A stretch of DNA of 43,894 bases, from positions 12,673 to 56,566 of the forward strand of contig JAQUDJ010000013.1 of assembly GCA_028685755.1 (NCBI GenBank), written 5' to 3'. Numbering within the stretch: position 1 is the stretch's first letter; the number at the start of each line of letters is the position of its first letter. The DNA comes from Eubacteriales bacterium. GTDB lineage: Bacteria > Bacillota > Clostridia > Saccharofermentanales > UBA5734. Positions 15,736 through 24,460 of this stretch are shown one piece after another. The notes under the pieces were generated by a model. That model did no database searches. It was not told the origin of the DNA and saw only the letters and a program-made list of their open reading frames with translations. Made by a program: the position numbers and the translations under genes.

Positions 15736-17492
15736 CAGACAATGATGTTAAGCCTAACGCTTCAACCCCTGCAGCCACTGGGGGCGCTTTTGTAGACGCT
15801 TCAACAGTCGCCGCATCAGGCTCTGCCGAAGTCGAATCGAAGCACTTTATCCACGAATTTGTCGAAGCAGATATCGCGTCAGGTGGTCGTTTTGCCGGCA
15901 TGACCGTACACACTCGTTTTCCCCCCGAGCCAAACGGCTATCTGCACATCGGCCACGCTAAGGCGATCGTCATCGACTTTGGCACAGCCGAAAAATATGG
16001 TGGCGTTTGCAACCTGCGCATGGATGACACCAATCCAAGCAAAGAAGACATTGAGTATGTCGAGGCCATCCAAGACGATATCCGTTGGCTCGGCTATGAC
16101 TGGGCGGATCGTTTTTACTTCGCGTCCGACTATTTTCCGAGAATGTTTGAGTTGGCTTGCGACCTGATCCGCAAGGGTCTCGCATATGTCTGTGAACAGA
16201 CTGCCGAACACATGCGTGAAAGTCGCGGGACGTTAACGTCGCCGGGTACGCCGAGTCCGTGGCGCGATCGTCCGATCGCAGAATCCTTAGATCTATTTGC
16301 CCGCATGAAAGCTGGTGAGTTTGCTGATGGCGCGATGATCTTACGCGCCAAAATCGACATGGCCTCCGGCAATATGAATATGCGTGATCCTGCGCTCTAT
16401 CGCATATTGCGCGCCCATCACCACCGCACGGGAGATACGTGGTGCATCTATCCGATGTACGACTATGCACATCCGATCGAAGATGCGTTAGAAAACATTA
16501 CCCACTCACTGTGTTCGCTCGAATTTGAAGATCATCGCCCGCTGTATGACTGGGTTGTCAATAACTGTGATCTACCGAGCAAACCACGCCAGATCGAATT
16601 TGCCCGCCTAGGCATCAATCACACCGTGATGAGCAAGCGCAAATTGCGCCATCTTGTTGAAAACAACCTCGTCTCCGGCTGGGACGATCCGCGTTTACCG
16701 ACCTTAGGTGGTTTGCGCCGCCGGGGTTATACCCCGTTGTCGATCCGCAATTTCTGCGAACGGATCGGAGTCTCAAAGGTCAACAGCACAGTCGATTACA
16801 GCTTTCTTGAACACTGCCTGCGCGAAGACCTCAACAGTTCCGCAGCCCGTGTCATGGCTGTTCTCCGCCCGATCAAACTGATCATCGACAACTATCCTGA
16901 GGGTCAAAGCGAAATTTTTAACATCGAAAACAACCCGGAAAGACCCGAAACAGGCAGCCGTCAGATCACCTTTTCACGCGAATTGTGGATTGAGGCAGAC
17001 GATTTTATGGAAGTGCCGTTTAAAGGCTATTTCCGTCTCTTTCCCGGTAATGAAGTGCGCATAAAAACCGCCTATGTTGTTCGTTGCATCGGTTGTGACA
17101 AAGATGATGACGGCCAAATCACGGCGGTCCACGCGACTTACGACCCGGACACGCGCGGTGGCTCTACGCCGGATGGCCGCAAGGTCAAAGGGACGATCCA
17201 CTGGGTTGATAGCCAGACCGCCTTGCCCGCTGAAGTTCGCCTGTATGACAACCTCTTTGCTGTTGCCGATCCAGACGCCGCCGATCGCGACTTCCTCGAA
17301 GCGATCAATCCGGCCTCGCTAGAAATTCTCAGCAAATCCTATGTTGAAGCCTCATTAGCGACAGCCACAGCACCCACATCTTTCCAGTTCCTTCGTTTAG
17401 GCTATTTCTGCATCGACAGCGACAGCCAAGCAGGACAACTCATCTTTAACCGCTCGGTTTCTTTGAAAGACAGCTTTAAGCCAAAAACCTGA
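15732..17492 (+). CDS. glnS: Glutaminyl-tRNA synthetase
   Basis: This 586-residue class I synthetase has the GlnRS signature PPEPNGYLHIGHAKA (HIGH near 73) with NLRMDDTNPSKE, and VMSKRKL as the KMSKS-equivalent. The beta-barrel anticodon domain is present to the C terminus (FQFLRLGYFCIDSDS). An extra low-complexity N-terminal leader of about 45 residues (Ala/Ser/Thr) precedes it. Bacterial GlnRS is limited in distribution and was acquired from eukaryotes by some lineages. Many Firmicutes instead use GatCAB to make Gln-tRNA. The ATGA overlap with gltX shows one operon. Confidence 0.95.
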   Translation: MTDNDVKPNASTPAATGGAFVDASTVAASGSAEVESKHFIHEFVEADIASGGRFAGMTVHTRFPPEPNGYLHIGHAKAIVIDFGTAEKYGGVCNLRMDDTNPSKEDIEYVEAIQDDIRWLGYDWADRFYFASDYFPRMFELACDLIRKGLAYVCEQTAEHMRESRGTLTSPGTPSPWRDRPIAESLDLFARMKAGEFADGAMILRAKIDMASGNMNMRDPALYRILRAHHHRTGDTWCIYPMYDYAHPIEDALENITHSLCSLEFEDHRPLYDWVVNNCDLPSKPRQIEFARLGINHTVMSKRKLRHLVENNLVSGWDDPRLPTLGGLRRRGYTPLSIRNFCERIGVSKVNSTVDYSFLEHCLREDLNSSAARVMAVLRPIKLIIDNYPEGQSEIFNIENNPERPETGSRQITFSRELWIEADDFMEVPFKGYFRLFPGNEVRIKTAYVVRCIGCDKDDDGQITAVHATYDPDTRGGSTPDGRKVKGTIHWVDSQTALPAEVRLYDNLFAVADPDAADRDFLEAINPASLEILSKSYVEASLATATAPTSFQFLRLGYFCIDSDSQAGQLIFNRSVSLKDSFKPKT

Positions 17493-17555
17493 TTGTAATA
17501 GATGCCCGGCACCAGTGGTGCTAGGTTCCTTTTACACCTACTACGGAGAAAAGCA

Positions 17556-18752
17556 ATGCTTGATTTTGACTATTTTAGTCCAACGCGACTCATTCTCGGC
17601 AAAGGCAAAGAGCTGCAGGTCGCTGAACAAATTTTGCAATGTGGCGCCACAAAAGTCTTGATTCATTACGGATCGGGCTCGGTGGTTCGCAGTGGTTTAC
17701 TGACTCGCGTCAAAGCAACCCTTCAGCAGGCTGGGATCGCTTTTGTTGAACTCGGCGGCGTGGTCGCCAATCCGCTCGACACCCTTGTCTATCGTGGGAT
17801 TCAGCTCTGCAAAGACGAAAACGTCGACTTTGTCCTCGGGGTCGGGGGCGGTAGCGTCATCGATTCAGCCAAGGCGATCGCGATCGGCGCCTGTGATGAT
17901 GGTGATTTTTTCGATTTTTACCTCGCCAAACGCAAGCCCTTGCGCCGCTTAGGTCTTGGGACGATTATCACCCTGATGGCAACGGGCACGGAAGCGTCAA
18001 ATAGCAGTGTTATCAAACGCGAACATGAACCGCTCAAACGTGGTCTGCGCTCGGATCTTAATCGCCCAGATTTTTCAATTATCAATCCTGAGCTGACTTT
18101 CACCCTGCCGTTACCGCTCGTCGCGGCTGGTTCAGCCGATATGATGGCTCACATCATGGAACGCTATTTTACGCAAACCACAGCAGTCAGTCTGACTGAC
18201 GAACTCTGCGAAGGTGCGTTGCGTTCAATCATCTATGAAACTCCGACTGCACTCGCTAACCCAAACCATTATGACGCACGGGCTAACTTGTTCTTTGCCT
18301 CCACCGTTGCGCACGTCGGTTTGCTCGGCATGGGACGGCAGGAAGACTGGAGCATGCACGCTATCGAGGCGGAATTGGGCGGCGCCTATAACACGACACA
18401 CGGTGCCGGCCTCGCTGCGATCTATCCGGCTTGGCTCCTGCATATTTTACCGCATCAAACCATGCGAATTGCTCGTTTTGCTGATAAGGTACTCGGCATT
18501 CCACTTGATTTCACAGCACCGGAACGCTCAGCCCGCTTAGGTATACAAGCCTTGTCACGACTTTTTGTCAGCTGGGGCTTGCCACAGAATTTGCAGGCTA
18601 TGAACGTGCCTTTTGAAGACCTGCCAACGTTAACAAAACGCACCAAACGCAACCCTGACGGCACGTGTGGTTGGTTCCTACCGCTGCGTGACGCCGATAT
18701 TTTGGCGATTTACGAAAAAGCATGGGACTTTGATCCCTCATTCGACCGCTAG
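17556..18752 (+). CDS. Iron-containing alcohol dehydrogenase (YqhD/BdhA type)
   Basis: The ATG at 17556 with GGAG upstream gives a 398-residue protein; a longer in-frame extension has no ribosome site. It belongs to family III Fe-ADHs and likely reduces aldehydes with NAD(P)H in the cytosol. The cofactor loop is GVGGGSVIDSAKAIA. Fe ligands can be read in GSADMMAH (Asp, His), a His in SMHAIE and a His in NTTHGAGLA. The BdhA/YqhD-type MATGTEASNSSVI block is present. Its stop overlaps the end of galM by 15 bases (tail to tail). Substrate is not visible; butanol dehydrogenase-like activity is the best guess. Confidence 0.9.
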   Translation: MLDFDYFSPTRLILGKGKELQVAEQILQCGATKVLIHYGSGSVVRSGLLTRVKATLQQAGIAFVELGGVVANPLDTLVYRGIQLCKDENVDFVLGVGGGSVIDSAKAIAIGACDDGDFFDFYLAKRKPLRRLGLGTIITLMATGTEASNSSVIKREHEPLKRGLRSDLNRPDFSIINPELTFTLPLPLVAAGSADMMAHIMERYFTQTTAVSLTDELCEGALRSIIYETPTALANPNHYDARANLFFASTVAHVGLLGMGRQEDWSMHAIEAELGGAYNTTHGAGLAAIYPAWLLHILPHQTMRIARFADKVLGIPLDFTAPERSARLGIQALSRLFVSWGLPQNLQAMNVPFEDLPTLTKRTKRNPDGTCGWFLPLRDADILAIYEKAWDFDPSFDR

Positions 18753-19850
18753 GCGATAGATCGTCGTTTCGCGAAACACGTCGCCGGCTTGATAGATTGC
18801 GTTCGGGAAGTTCGTATGATTGACTGCGTCGGGAAAATGTTGGGTTTCGAGACAGTATGAGCCCCGCGTCAGATATGTTGCGCCGCCTTTACCGATATCG
18901 CCGGGTTTCATATTGTTAGCTGTGTAGAACTGGACACCTGGGGATGTCGTTTCCACCGTCATCTTGCGGCCAGATACCGGCTCATAAACGACAGCACAGC
19001 GTTTGAGTGTACGAGCTGGTGCCGTTGGATTGGCCCCGGAAACTATGCGGGGTTCTTCGCCACGCAACACGTAATTGAAGTCATAGCCTTTGGCAAAATG
19101 CATCTGCTCTTCGTCCGCATCAATTGCGAACCCAATCGGACGAGGGGTGCGGAAATCGAGTGCAGTGCCTTCAACTGGGCGAATTTCACCGGTTGGATAA
19201 CAATTGGCGTCGATCACGGTAAAAGCATCTGCCTCGATTTGCACAATATGCCCGTTGATGTCGGAGCGCTCATGGCCAGCTAAATTGAAGTACACGTGGT
19301 TGGTCAGATTGATTGCGGTCGCCTGGTCTGCAACCGCCTCGTAGTCAAGGCGCAGGGCGTTATCTTGCGTTAACGTATAGGTCAGGCTGACCTGCAAATT
19401 ACCTGGATAGCCTTCTTCCCCATCCGCGGAAAAAAGGCTAAAACGTACACAAGGATCTTCACCGAGGTCCTCGCCGTCACGGATGATTTCGGCAGTCCAA
19501 ATGCGCTTATCAAAACTGATAAACCCGCCATGCATGTGATGAGGGTCTTTGTTTTTTGAGAGTTCGATGATTTGGCCATTTAGATTAAATCGGCCATTCC
19601 TGACACGATTGGCAACTCGCCCGATCGTTGCCCCGTGGCGTGGATTGGTCGGACCAAGGTAGCCGTTTATGTCTTTATAGCCTAAGACAATATCTTTCAA
19701 TTGGCCAAAACGATCTGGGACTTCAAAGGATTGGATCGCGGCACCAAAGGTGATTAAGCCGACTTGGCAGCCATTGGCATTGCGCAAGCGATAGCGTTCA
19801 ATCGATTGTCCGTCAGGCATCTCACCAAATGCAAATTTCATCACAGACAT
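18738..19850 (-). CDS. galM: Aldose 1-epimerase (mutarotase)
   Basis: A 370-residue protein is predicted from the ATG at 19848-19850, with AAGGAGG upstream; a longer in-frame extension overlaps the previous gene and is unlikely. The galactose mutarotase fold interconverts alpha and beta hexoses. Signatures are NPRHGATIGRVANRV, the HMHGG block, the NLTNHVYFNLAGH block with a catalytic His, the AKGYDFNYVL region and the final Glu in SYCLETQHFPDAVN. The start overlaps the end of the preceding toroid-like gene by 10 bases, so it is in the same operon. A link between galM and the thiol/iron-sulfur genes is unexplained. Confidence 0.94.
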   Translation of the reverse strand: MSVMKFAFGEMPDGQSIERYRLRNANGCQVGLITFGAAIQSFEVPDRFGQLKDIVLGYKDINGYLGPTNPRHGATIGRVANRVRNGRFNLNGQIIELSKNKDPHHMHGGFISFDKRIWTAEIIRDGEDLGEDPCVRFSLFSADGEEGYPGNLQVSLTYTLTQDNALRLDYEAVADQATAINLTNHVYFNLAGHERSDINGHIVQIEADAFTVIDANCYPTGEIRPVEGTALDFRTPRPIGFAIDADEEQMHFAKGYDFNYVLRGEEPRIVSGANPTAPARTLKRCAVVYEPVSGRKMTVETTSPGVQFYTANNMKPGDIGKGGATYLTRGSYCLETQHFPDAVNHTNFPNAIYQAGDVFRETTIYRLAVE

Positions 19851-20839
19851 GTTGAGAGTCCTCCTTGAGTTTGTTGAATGCGTTTTTTGATTCGTTCGAT
19901 GCAAAAAGTTAGCCAGGGCGAGTGTTGCTTTTTTTGGCCAAAATCCCAGGCGCCCCAAGCTTGCCAGACAGATTCCGGTGTATACCAGCCGTCCGCATCA
20001 GCCTTACCCGTCATAATCGCCAACATGTCCTGGAGGCGAGGATCGGTCCTAGCGATCGGAAACTGGGAAAGAACATCCACGACATGGACAATATCGTACC
20101 AAATGAACGGCGCCTTGAGTTTACGAAAGTCTGTACCCATGAAAAACATATAGGGATGCTGGTTCTGGCTCTCGGCCCAAAGCCTGAGCAGGGTCTCGAC
20201 GCCGGCATGTGCCGCTGGACTAATTCGACCTGCTGGTGTGAGTGCTAAAAGTTTGAGCATGATCAAAGACGCATAGGGGCAAGGGTCAGCTTTTTTGCCA
20301 GGTCCGCGAAATCCACCTAATTCAGGTGATACAACACAGGGCCACCCATTGTCACGGACCATAGCAGCAAGGGTCTCGACCGCGCGAATGGCTAACTGAC
20401 GATCCCGGACAAGATTCATTTTCAAAGCTGAATAAAGTAACAACGGGGCGTCACAGAGCGCCCATGCATAGTCGAGCTGGCCACTTCCGCCATGAGCTTG
20501 TGAAATCAGCATGGGTAAGCGAAAAATCCCGTCCAGTGACTGCGAACGTTCGAGTGCAGCGCTCAGGATAGAGAAATCGGCATCCTCGCGCGTCAGCCCG
20601 AGATCGGCTAGGAAGGCAAGCTTGTGGTATTGTTGACCTGCACTTTTGTGACTGTTGAGCACAGTGCCTGGCCAGTCCTGCATTTCATCGATTAGTCCTG
20701 TGACCAGTGGATGAGCCAGCAAGTTTTGCCGGATTGTCTGAACCGCAGGGCTAGTTAACTCATAGCCAGCAAGATCTTGTAACGCACGAAAAGCGACCCA
20801 TGGTTCTGCGGCATTAAGCAAATGAGTGACGATCGACAT
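19841..20839 (-). CDS. Alpha-alpha-barrel-like protein of unknown function
   Basis: The ATG at 20837-20839 has GGGAGGAGGT upstream and gives a 332-residue protein. It is probably soluble, all-alpha, with repeated two-helix units (for example AVETLAAMVRDNGWPCVVSPE and YASLIMLKLLALTP), as in prenyltransferase/squalene oxidase-like or glycosyl-type toroids. No catalytic motif was recognised. It lies between a polyferredoxin (about 50 bp upstream) and galM (overlap of 10 bp) in a minus-strand run, so co-transcription is likely. Function unknown; the call rests on a fold impression only. Confidence 0.72.
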   Translation of the reverse strand: MSIVTHLLNAAEPWVAFRALQDLAGYELTSPAVQTIRQNLLAHPLVTGLIDEMQDWPGTVLNSHKSAGQQYHKLAFLADLGLTREDADFSILSAALERSQSLDGIFRLPMLISQAHGGSGQLDYAWALCDAPLLLYSALKMNLVRDRQLAIRAVETLAAMVRDNGWPCVVSPELGGFRGPGKKADPCPYASLIMLKLLALTPAGRISPAAHAGVETLLRLWAESQNQHPYMFFMGTDFRKLKAPFIWYDIVHVVDVLSQFPIARTDPRLQDMLAIMTGKADADGWYTPESVWQAWGAWDFGQKKQHSPWLTFCIERIKKRIQQTQGGLSTCL

Positions 20840-20888
20840 CCGAGTACCTCCTCCCGGTTTAGGGTGGCCGGCTATAAGCGGATCAAGA

Positions 20889-21857
20889 TTAGTCGAGGCT
20901 GTTAGCAATCCCCTCAGTCGTTTGCGGTGATTTGAACGGTGTTTGGAATGGTTGAAAACCAACTTTCAAGGAATTTGTCGGGCAAACCGCAGCACATTCA
21001 CCACATCGAATACATTCAGCGACGTTTGCGTGATGTGGAACAGCAACGGCCATAGGACATTGCTTGGTACAACGATTGCAACTGATACATGTTGACGGTT
21101 CAAAATGCACCCGGTAGGCGCTGACTTTGTTAAAAAAACCATAAATGGCGCCGAGTGGACACACGTAACGACAAAATGGACGGGGCGTCACTGTGGCTAA
21201 TGCCAAGAAGATGACGAGCAAAAGCCCTTTCCAGCCAAAAAGCCAGCCAGCTAAAGCGCGAAGTTGATCGTTAACCGACACCAGCGGAATGCCAGCAAAA
21301 AGTGTGCCGGATGGACAAATATATTTGCAAAAATAGGGGTCGCCAAACTGGCCAGTAAGCGTTGGAATAAAAGGTAAAAGAATAACGAATAAGGCCAAAA
21401 TGACATATTTGAGTTGCTTTAATGCGGTATGCAGCGCAGGAAGTTGTTTCTCGAGATAATACTTTGGCGTTTGGATTTTGTACAGCAGCTCTTGGACCCA
21501 CCCGAATGGACAAAGCCAGCCACAAACTGCCCGACCAGCAAGCGCGCCAGTCATGGTTAGAAAACCTATAACATAAAAGGAAATTTTTTGGCGCGGATCA
21601 GCTAATGCATTCTGCAACGCCCCAAGTGGACACGAACCTAAAGCTCCCGGGCAAGAGTAACAGTTCAGACCAGGCACACATGCGTTTTTGAGTGGGCCTT
21701 GATAAATCGTCCCCTTGAAAAATCCTGCCAAATAGCCATTCGTACCCAGTAAATACAACCCTTGAAACCATTTGCGCCGCTTCTGTTGCGCGGAAAGTGG
21801 CGAAAGGTGCCTAGCACGTGCCTGGCGCTTGCCAGGTGATTTTTTATCCGCAGTCAT
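20889..21857 (-). CDS. Membrane polyferredoxin of the NapH/CcoG type
   Basis: A 322-residue protein is predicted from the ATG that shares its A with the stop of the upstream micro-gene (TGATG, 21855-21859), so the two are translationally coupled. Membrane helices alternate with Cys motifs CVPGLNCYSCPGALGSCP, CGWLCPFGW, CKYICPSG and CRYVCPLGA, as in NapH/RdxA-like proteins. Two 4Fe-4S ferredoxin motifs lie near the C terminus: CISCNRCTKQCP and CIRCGECAAVCP. It should pass electrons at the membrane. Partners upstream are a CXXC micro-protein and a membrane thioredoxin. The electron donor and acceptor are unknown. Confidence 0.9.
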   Translation of the reverse strand: MTADKKSPGKRQARARHLSPLSAQQKRRKWFQGLYLLGTNGYLAGFFKGTIYQGPLKNACVPGLNCYSCPGALGSCPLGALQNALADPRQKISFYVIGFLTMTGALAGRAVCGWLCPFGWVQELLYKIQTPKYYLEKQLPALHTALKQLKYVILALFVILLPFIPTLTGQFGDPYFCKYICPSGTLFAGIPLVSVNDQLRALAGWLFGWKGLLLVIFLALATVTPRPFCRYVCPLGAIYGFFNKVSAYRVHFEPSTCISCNRCTKQCPMAVAVPHHANVAECIRCGECAAVCPTNSLKVGFQPFQTPFKSPQTTEGIANSLD

Positions 21858-21994
21858 CAGCCGATACCAATACAACCCAGACAAAGCTGGGTTGCACGTC
21901 GCCAAAGCGCAAGCATATCACCGCGGGCAATTCCGCCCACGAGCAAGACAAGGCCTAAGCCGAAAATCAAAAGGCGCGTCGTTTTAACAGTCAT
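21857..21994 (-). CDS. CD1871A-type CXXC micro-protein (45 aa)
   Basis: This small ORF was read directly from the sequence. It encodes one hydrophobic helix (RLLIFGLGLVLLVGGIARGD) followed by LWRRATQLCLGCIGIG, ending in a CLGC motif five residues from the C terminus. It matches the clostridial CD1871A-type CXXC family in size and layout. The ATG (21992-21994) has GGAGG upstream and the stop overlaps the polyferredoxin start (TGATG). Its neighbours are a membrane thioredoxin and a polyferredoxin, so a thiol/disulfide or electron relay at the membrane is inferred. Confidence 0.85.
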   Translation of the reverse strand: MTVKTTRLLIFGLGLVLLVGGIARGDMLALWRRATQLCLGCIGIG

Positions 21995-22013
21995 AGCGAG
22001 CCTCCATGGGTTG

Positions 22014-22045
22014 GGTTGGTGACTGGCACGTGCCAGTCACCAACC
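22014..22045. repeat. Perfect 32-bp palindrome between trx and the CXXC gene
   Basis: GGTTGGTGACTGGCAC is followed immediately by its exact reverse complement. It begins right after the trx stop codon. No T-run follows, so it is not a classical terminator; a REP-like or RNA-stabilising role is possible. A related, imperfect GCACGTGCC-bearing hairpin lies in the polyferredoxin gene near 21815-21840. Confidence 0.9.
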
Positions 22046-22540
22046 TTACATAACGCTGTCGAGCATGTCACTTAAAGATTGTTCGACGCCGTCTCCAAAG
22101 CCGGTCAGGGAGTTAACAACGGCGCTGTCCTGGACGATGACGAAATTGGGGATACCGGTAACACCGAAGGCTTGGGCGATTTCGCCGGCGAGGTCGGTGT
22201 TGATTTTAACGACGTGGGCTTTGCCGGCATAGGTTTCGGCTAATTTTTCGATGGTTGGGGCAGCGGCGCGACAGGGTCCGCACCATTCGGCCCAGAAATC
22301 AATGAGGATCGGTTCTTTGGTGGCGGCCATATAGGCAGTGAAATCTTCGATCACGACGTGATCATTGGTTGTCCCATTCCAGACGAGTTCATAAACTGCG
22401 TCCGTACTCGTTGCGTCAGCTGCAGGTTTTGCTGTACCTGGAAAAATCAGTGGGACAAGGACGACGGCGAGGATTGCCAGAACGGCTAAACTCACTACAG
22501 CATAGACACCAATTTTAATTTTGCTTTGATAATCAACCAT
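22046..22540 (-). CDS. Membrane-anchored thioredoxin-like protein
   Basis: This 164-residue protein has an N-terminal membrane anchor (about residues 11-35, VYAVVSLAVLAILAVVLVPL), a short linker and a thioredoxin domain. The active site WCGPC lies at 86-90 in LIDFWAEWCGPCRAAAP, and the cis-proline block is GVTGIPNFVIV. The anchor suggests the domain faces the outside. It heads the minus-strand run of CXXC micro-protein, polyferredoxin, toroid-like protein and galM. Likely role: disulfide or electron exchange with the CXXC micro-protein. Confidence 0.9.
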   Translation of the reverse strand: MVDYQSKIKIGVYAVVSLAVLAILAVVLVPLIFPGTAKPAADATSTDAVYELVWNGTTNDHVVIEDFTAYMAATKEPILIDFWAEWCGPCRAAAPTIEKLAETYAGKAHVVKINTDLAGEIAQAFGVTGIPNFVIVQDSAVVNSLTGFGDGVEQSLSDMLDSVM

Positions 22541-22605
22541 GACACGCTCCTATGGGCGACTGGTAGCCGCAAGATGACCGGATTGGCCGGTAAATTTGAA
22601 ATAGA

Positions 22606-22637
22606 TTAGCACAGTTGGTCATCGGTTGCTGTGCTAA
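22606..22637 (-). terminator. Hairpin in the gap between the acyl-CoA ligase gene and trx
   Basis: TTAGCACAG (22606-22614) and CTGTGCTAA (22629-22637) form a perfect 9-bp stem with a 14-nt loop. On the minus strand it follows the acyl-CoA ligase gene by 21 bp but lacks a clean U-tract, so the terminator function is moderate. Confidence 0.5.
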
Positions 22638-22657
22638 AAGTCACACGAGCAGGGCGT

Positions 22658-24460
22658 TTATTTGTACTGGCGCTTGATTTTTTTAGTCGTTGTTTTTTCG
22701 AATTCACTGGTCCGCAAGTCAAATTCGCGGATGTATTTATAAGTGACGGTCCCATGATTCACGTCGCGAATAATCCGGTCAATGGCTGCGCGGACAGCGT
22801 CCGAATTCAAGGCGACATCCCCGATGGATGCTTTGACTTTTTCTTCATTCGGGAAAATATCGACACGCACAACGGACTCTCCATCTGCATCAATGCGAGC
22901 GGATACGAGGCACTCAGCGATGAGCTCGTGCTGCATCAATTTGAATTCGATTTCTTCTGGGAAAATATTTTTGCCATTTTTAGCGATAATGACATTTTTT
23001 TTGCGCCCAGTAATGATCACGAAGCCATCTTTGTCAACGAATCCCAAATCACCTGTATGGAAAAAGCCGTTATCATCGATCGCTTCCTTGGTCGCTTCTT
23101 CGTTTTCGTAATAACCCATCATCACGTTCGGACCCTTGCCGATAATTTCGCCGATCCCATTCTCATCAGCATCGACGATTTTGATTTCTACACCCGGTAA
23201 AGCCAAGCCCGCTGCGCGGTCTTTGTAGTCGACATCACGATTGAGCGCGAGAATCGGGGCACATTCAGTTAGCCCATAGCCTTGGACGGTTTCGATGCCA
23301 AGATCTCGCATGCCTGATAAAATCGCCGGATCAATCGCGGCACCCCCAGCGATCAGCATCCGCAAGGATCCACCAAATGTACTGTGGACTTTTGCAAACA
23401 GCGAGCGTCGTTTGTCGACACCAACCTTGCGCAGTAGCCCGGAAATTTTTAAGCCTAAGCGGAATTTTTTAGCCAGTTTAGGGTCGGATGTGGCTGATTT
23501 GATGATGCGTTTGTAAAATAATTCCAACATCAGCGGTACGACAAGCATCATCGTGACCTTAGACTCCTGCATGTTGCGCGTAATGTGACGTAAGCCTTCA
23601 CAGACCGCTACCGTGGCGCCACGATAAACGGGGCAGAGGAAGCCGCACGTACTTTCATAGGTGTGATGGAGTGGCAGAACGGACAAGAAAACGTCCGACG
23701 GATCGACGTATAGCATCTGACACATGGCTTGTAAATTGATGCAAAGGTTGCGTTGGTTGAGCATGACGGCTTTAGACATTGCCGTGGTTCCGGACGTGAA
23801 AAGCAGCAGTGAGAGGGCTTCGGTGTCGATCGGGGCCTGGAGAAATGCTGTTTCTCCAGCTGCTAAGGCCAGATGGCCCTGCGCTAAACAATCCCAGAAA
23901 TATTGATCACCCTCAACTTTGGGTTGATCCATGCTAATAAACACTTTAACATTCGGAATCTGACTGCGGATCGCATCGACTTCTTTTTGTTTGGAATTCG
24001 CAAAAATCAAAACATCGGCATGCGAACGATTCAGCAAGTTCGCGATTTCACCTTCAGGCAATTCTTTGTCAAGTGGCACAGAAATGCCCGTGCCATTGAG
24101 GGTCGCGAGATAACTGACGTACCACTCATAGCGACTTTCGCCGAGGATCGCAATCCGGGTGTTTTGCAAACCATTAGTGAAAAAATACGTACCGAGGGCA
24201 TCAACATCTTTCGCATATTGTTGATAAGACACCGCCAAATAAGGGCTTGATTTTGCATCAGAATCTGCAGGGGGAGTGACCTGAATCGCCGCAATTATTG
24301 ACTCGGGCGTAGCCTGGACATGGTCGGCGCGATTTTCAGTGAGTGCCCGGGGGTCTTTAACCATGAAGGCTGTTTTGGCACCATATAATGTGGCACTTTG
24401 GGCGAGCATGTCCCGGAGGTCTGCGATCGGCCGGACGTCATAAAGCGGGATGTTTTTCAT
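22658..24460 (-). CDS. AMP-forming long-chain acyl-CoA synthetase (AMP-binding family)
   Basis: This 600-residue protein activates carboxylic acids with ATP and CoA, or acts as an acyl-AMP ligase. The P-loop-like motif is LLLFTSGTTAMSKAVMLNQRN near 217; other signatures are VQGYGLTECAPILA, MMGYYENEEATKEAID, the FHTGDLGFVD motif and GRKKNVIIAKNGKNIFPEE. C-terminal Lys-containing KTTTKKIKRQYK is typical of this clostridial group. It is the second gene after an alpha/beta hydrolase with a four-base ATGA overlap. Lipid or wall-acyl metabolism is inferred. Confidence 0.92.
   Translation of the reverse strand: MKNIPLYDVRPIADLRDMLAQSATLYGAKTAFMVKDPRALTENRADHVQATPESIIAAIQVTPPADSDAKSSPYLAVSYQQYAKDVDALGTYFFTNGLQNTRIAILGESRYEWYVSYLATLNGTGISVPLDKELPEGEIANLLNRSHADVLIFANSKQKEVDAIRSQIPNVKVFISMDQPKVEGDQYFWDCLAQGHLALAAGETAFLQAPIDTEALSLLLFTSGTTAMSKAVMLNQRNLCINLQAMCQMLYVDPSDVFLSVLPLHHTYESTCGFLCPVYRGATVAVCEGLRHITRNMQESKVTMMLVVPLMLELFYKRIIKSATSDPKLAKKFRLGLKISGLLRKVGVDKRRSLFAKVHSTFGGSLRMLIAGGAAIDPAILSGMRDLGIETVQGYGLTECAPILALNRDVDYKDRAAGLALPGVEIKIVDADENGIGEIIGKGPNVMMGYYENEEATKEAIDDNGFFHTGDLGFVDKDGFVIITGRKKNVIIAKNGKNIFPEEIEFKLMQHELIAECLVSARIDADGESVVRVDIFPNEEKVKASIGDVALNSDAVRAAIDRIIRDVNHGTVTYKYIREFDLRTSEFEKTTTKKIKRQYK

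Noticed and set aside
22631-23200. 189-codon plus-strand ORF over the acyl-CoA ligase 3' end
   Set aside because: The minus strand has all ligase motifs; this is a complementary shadow.
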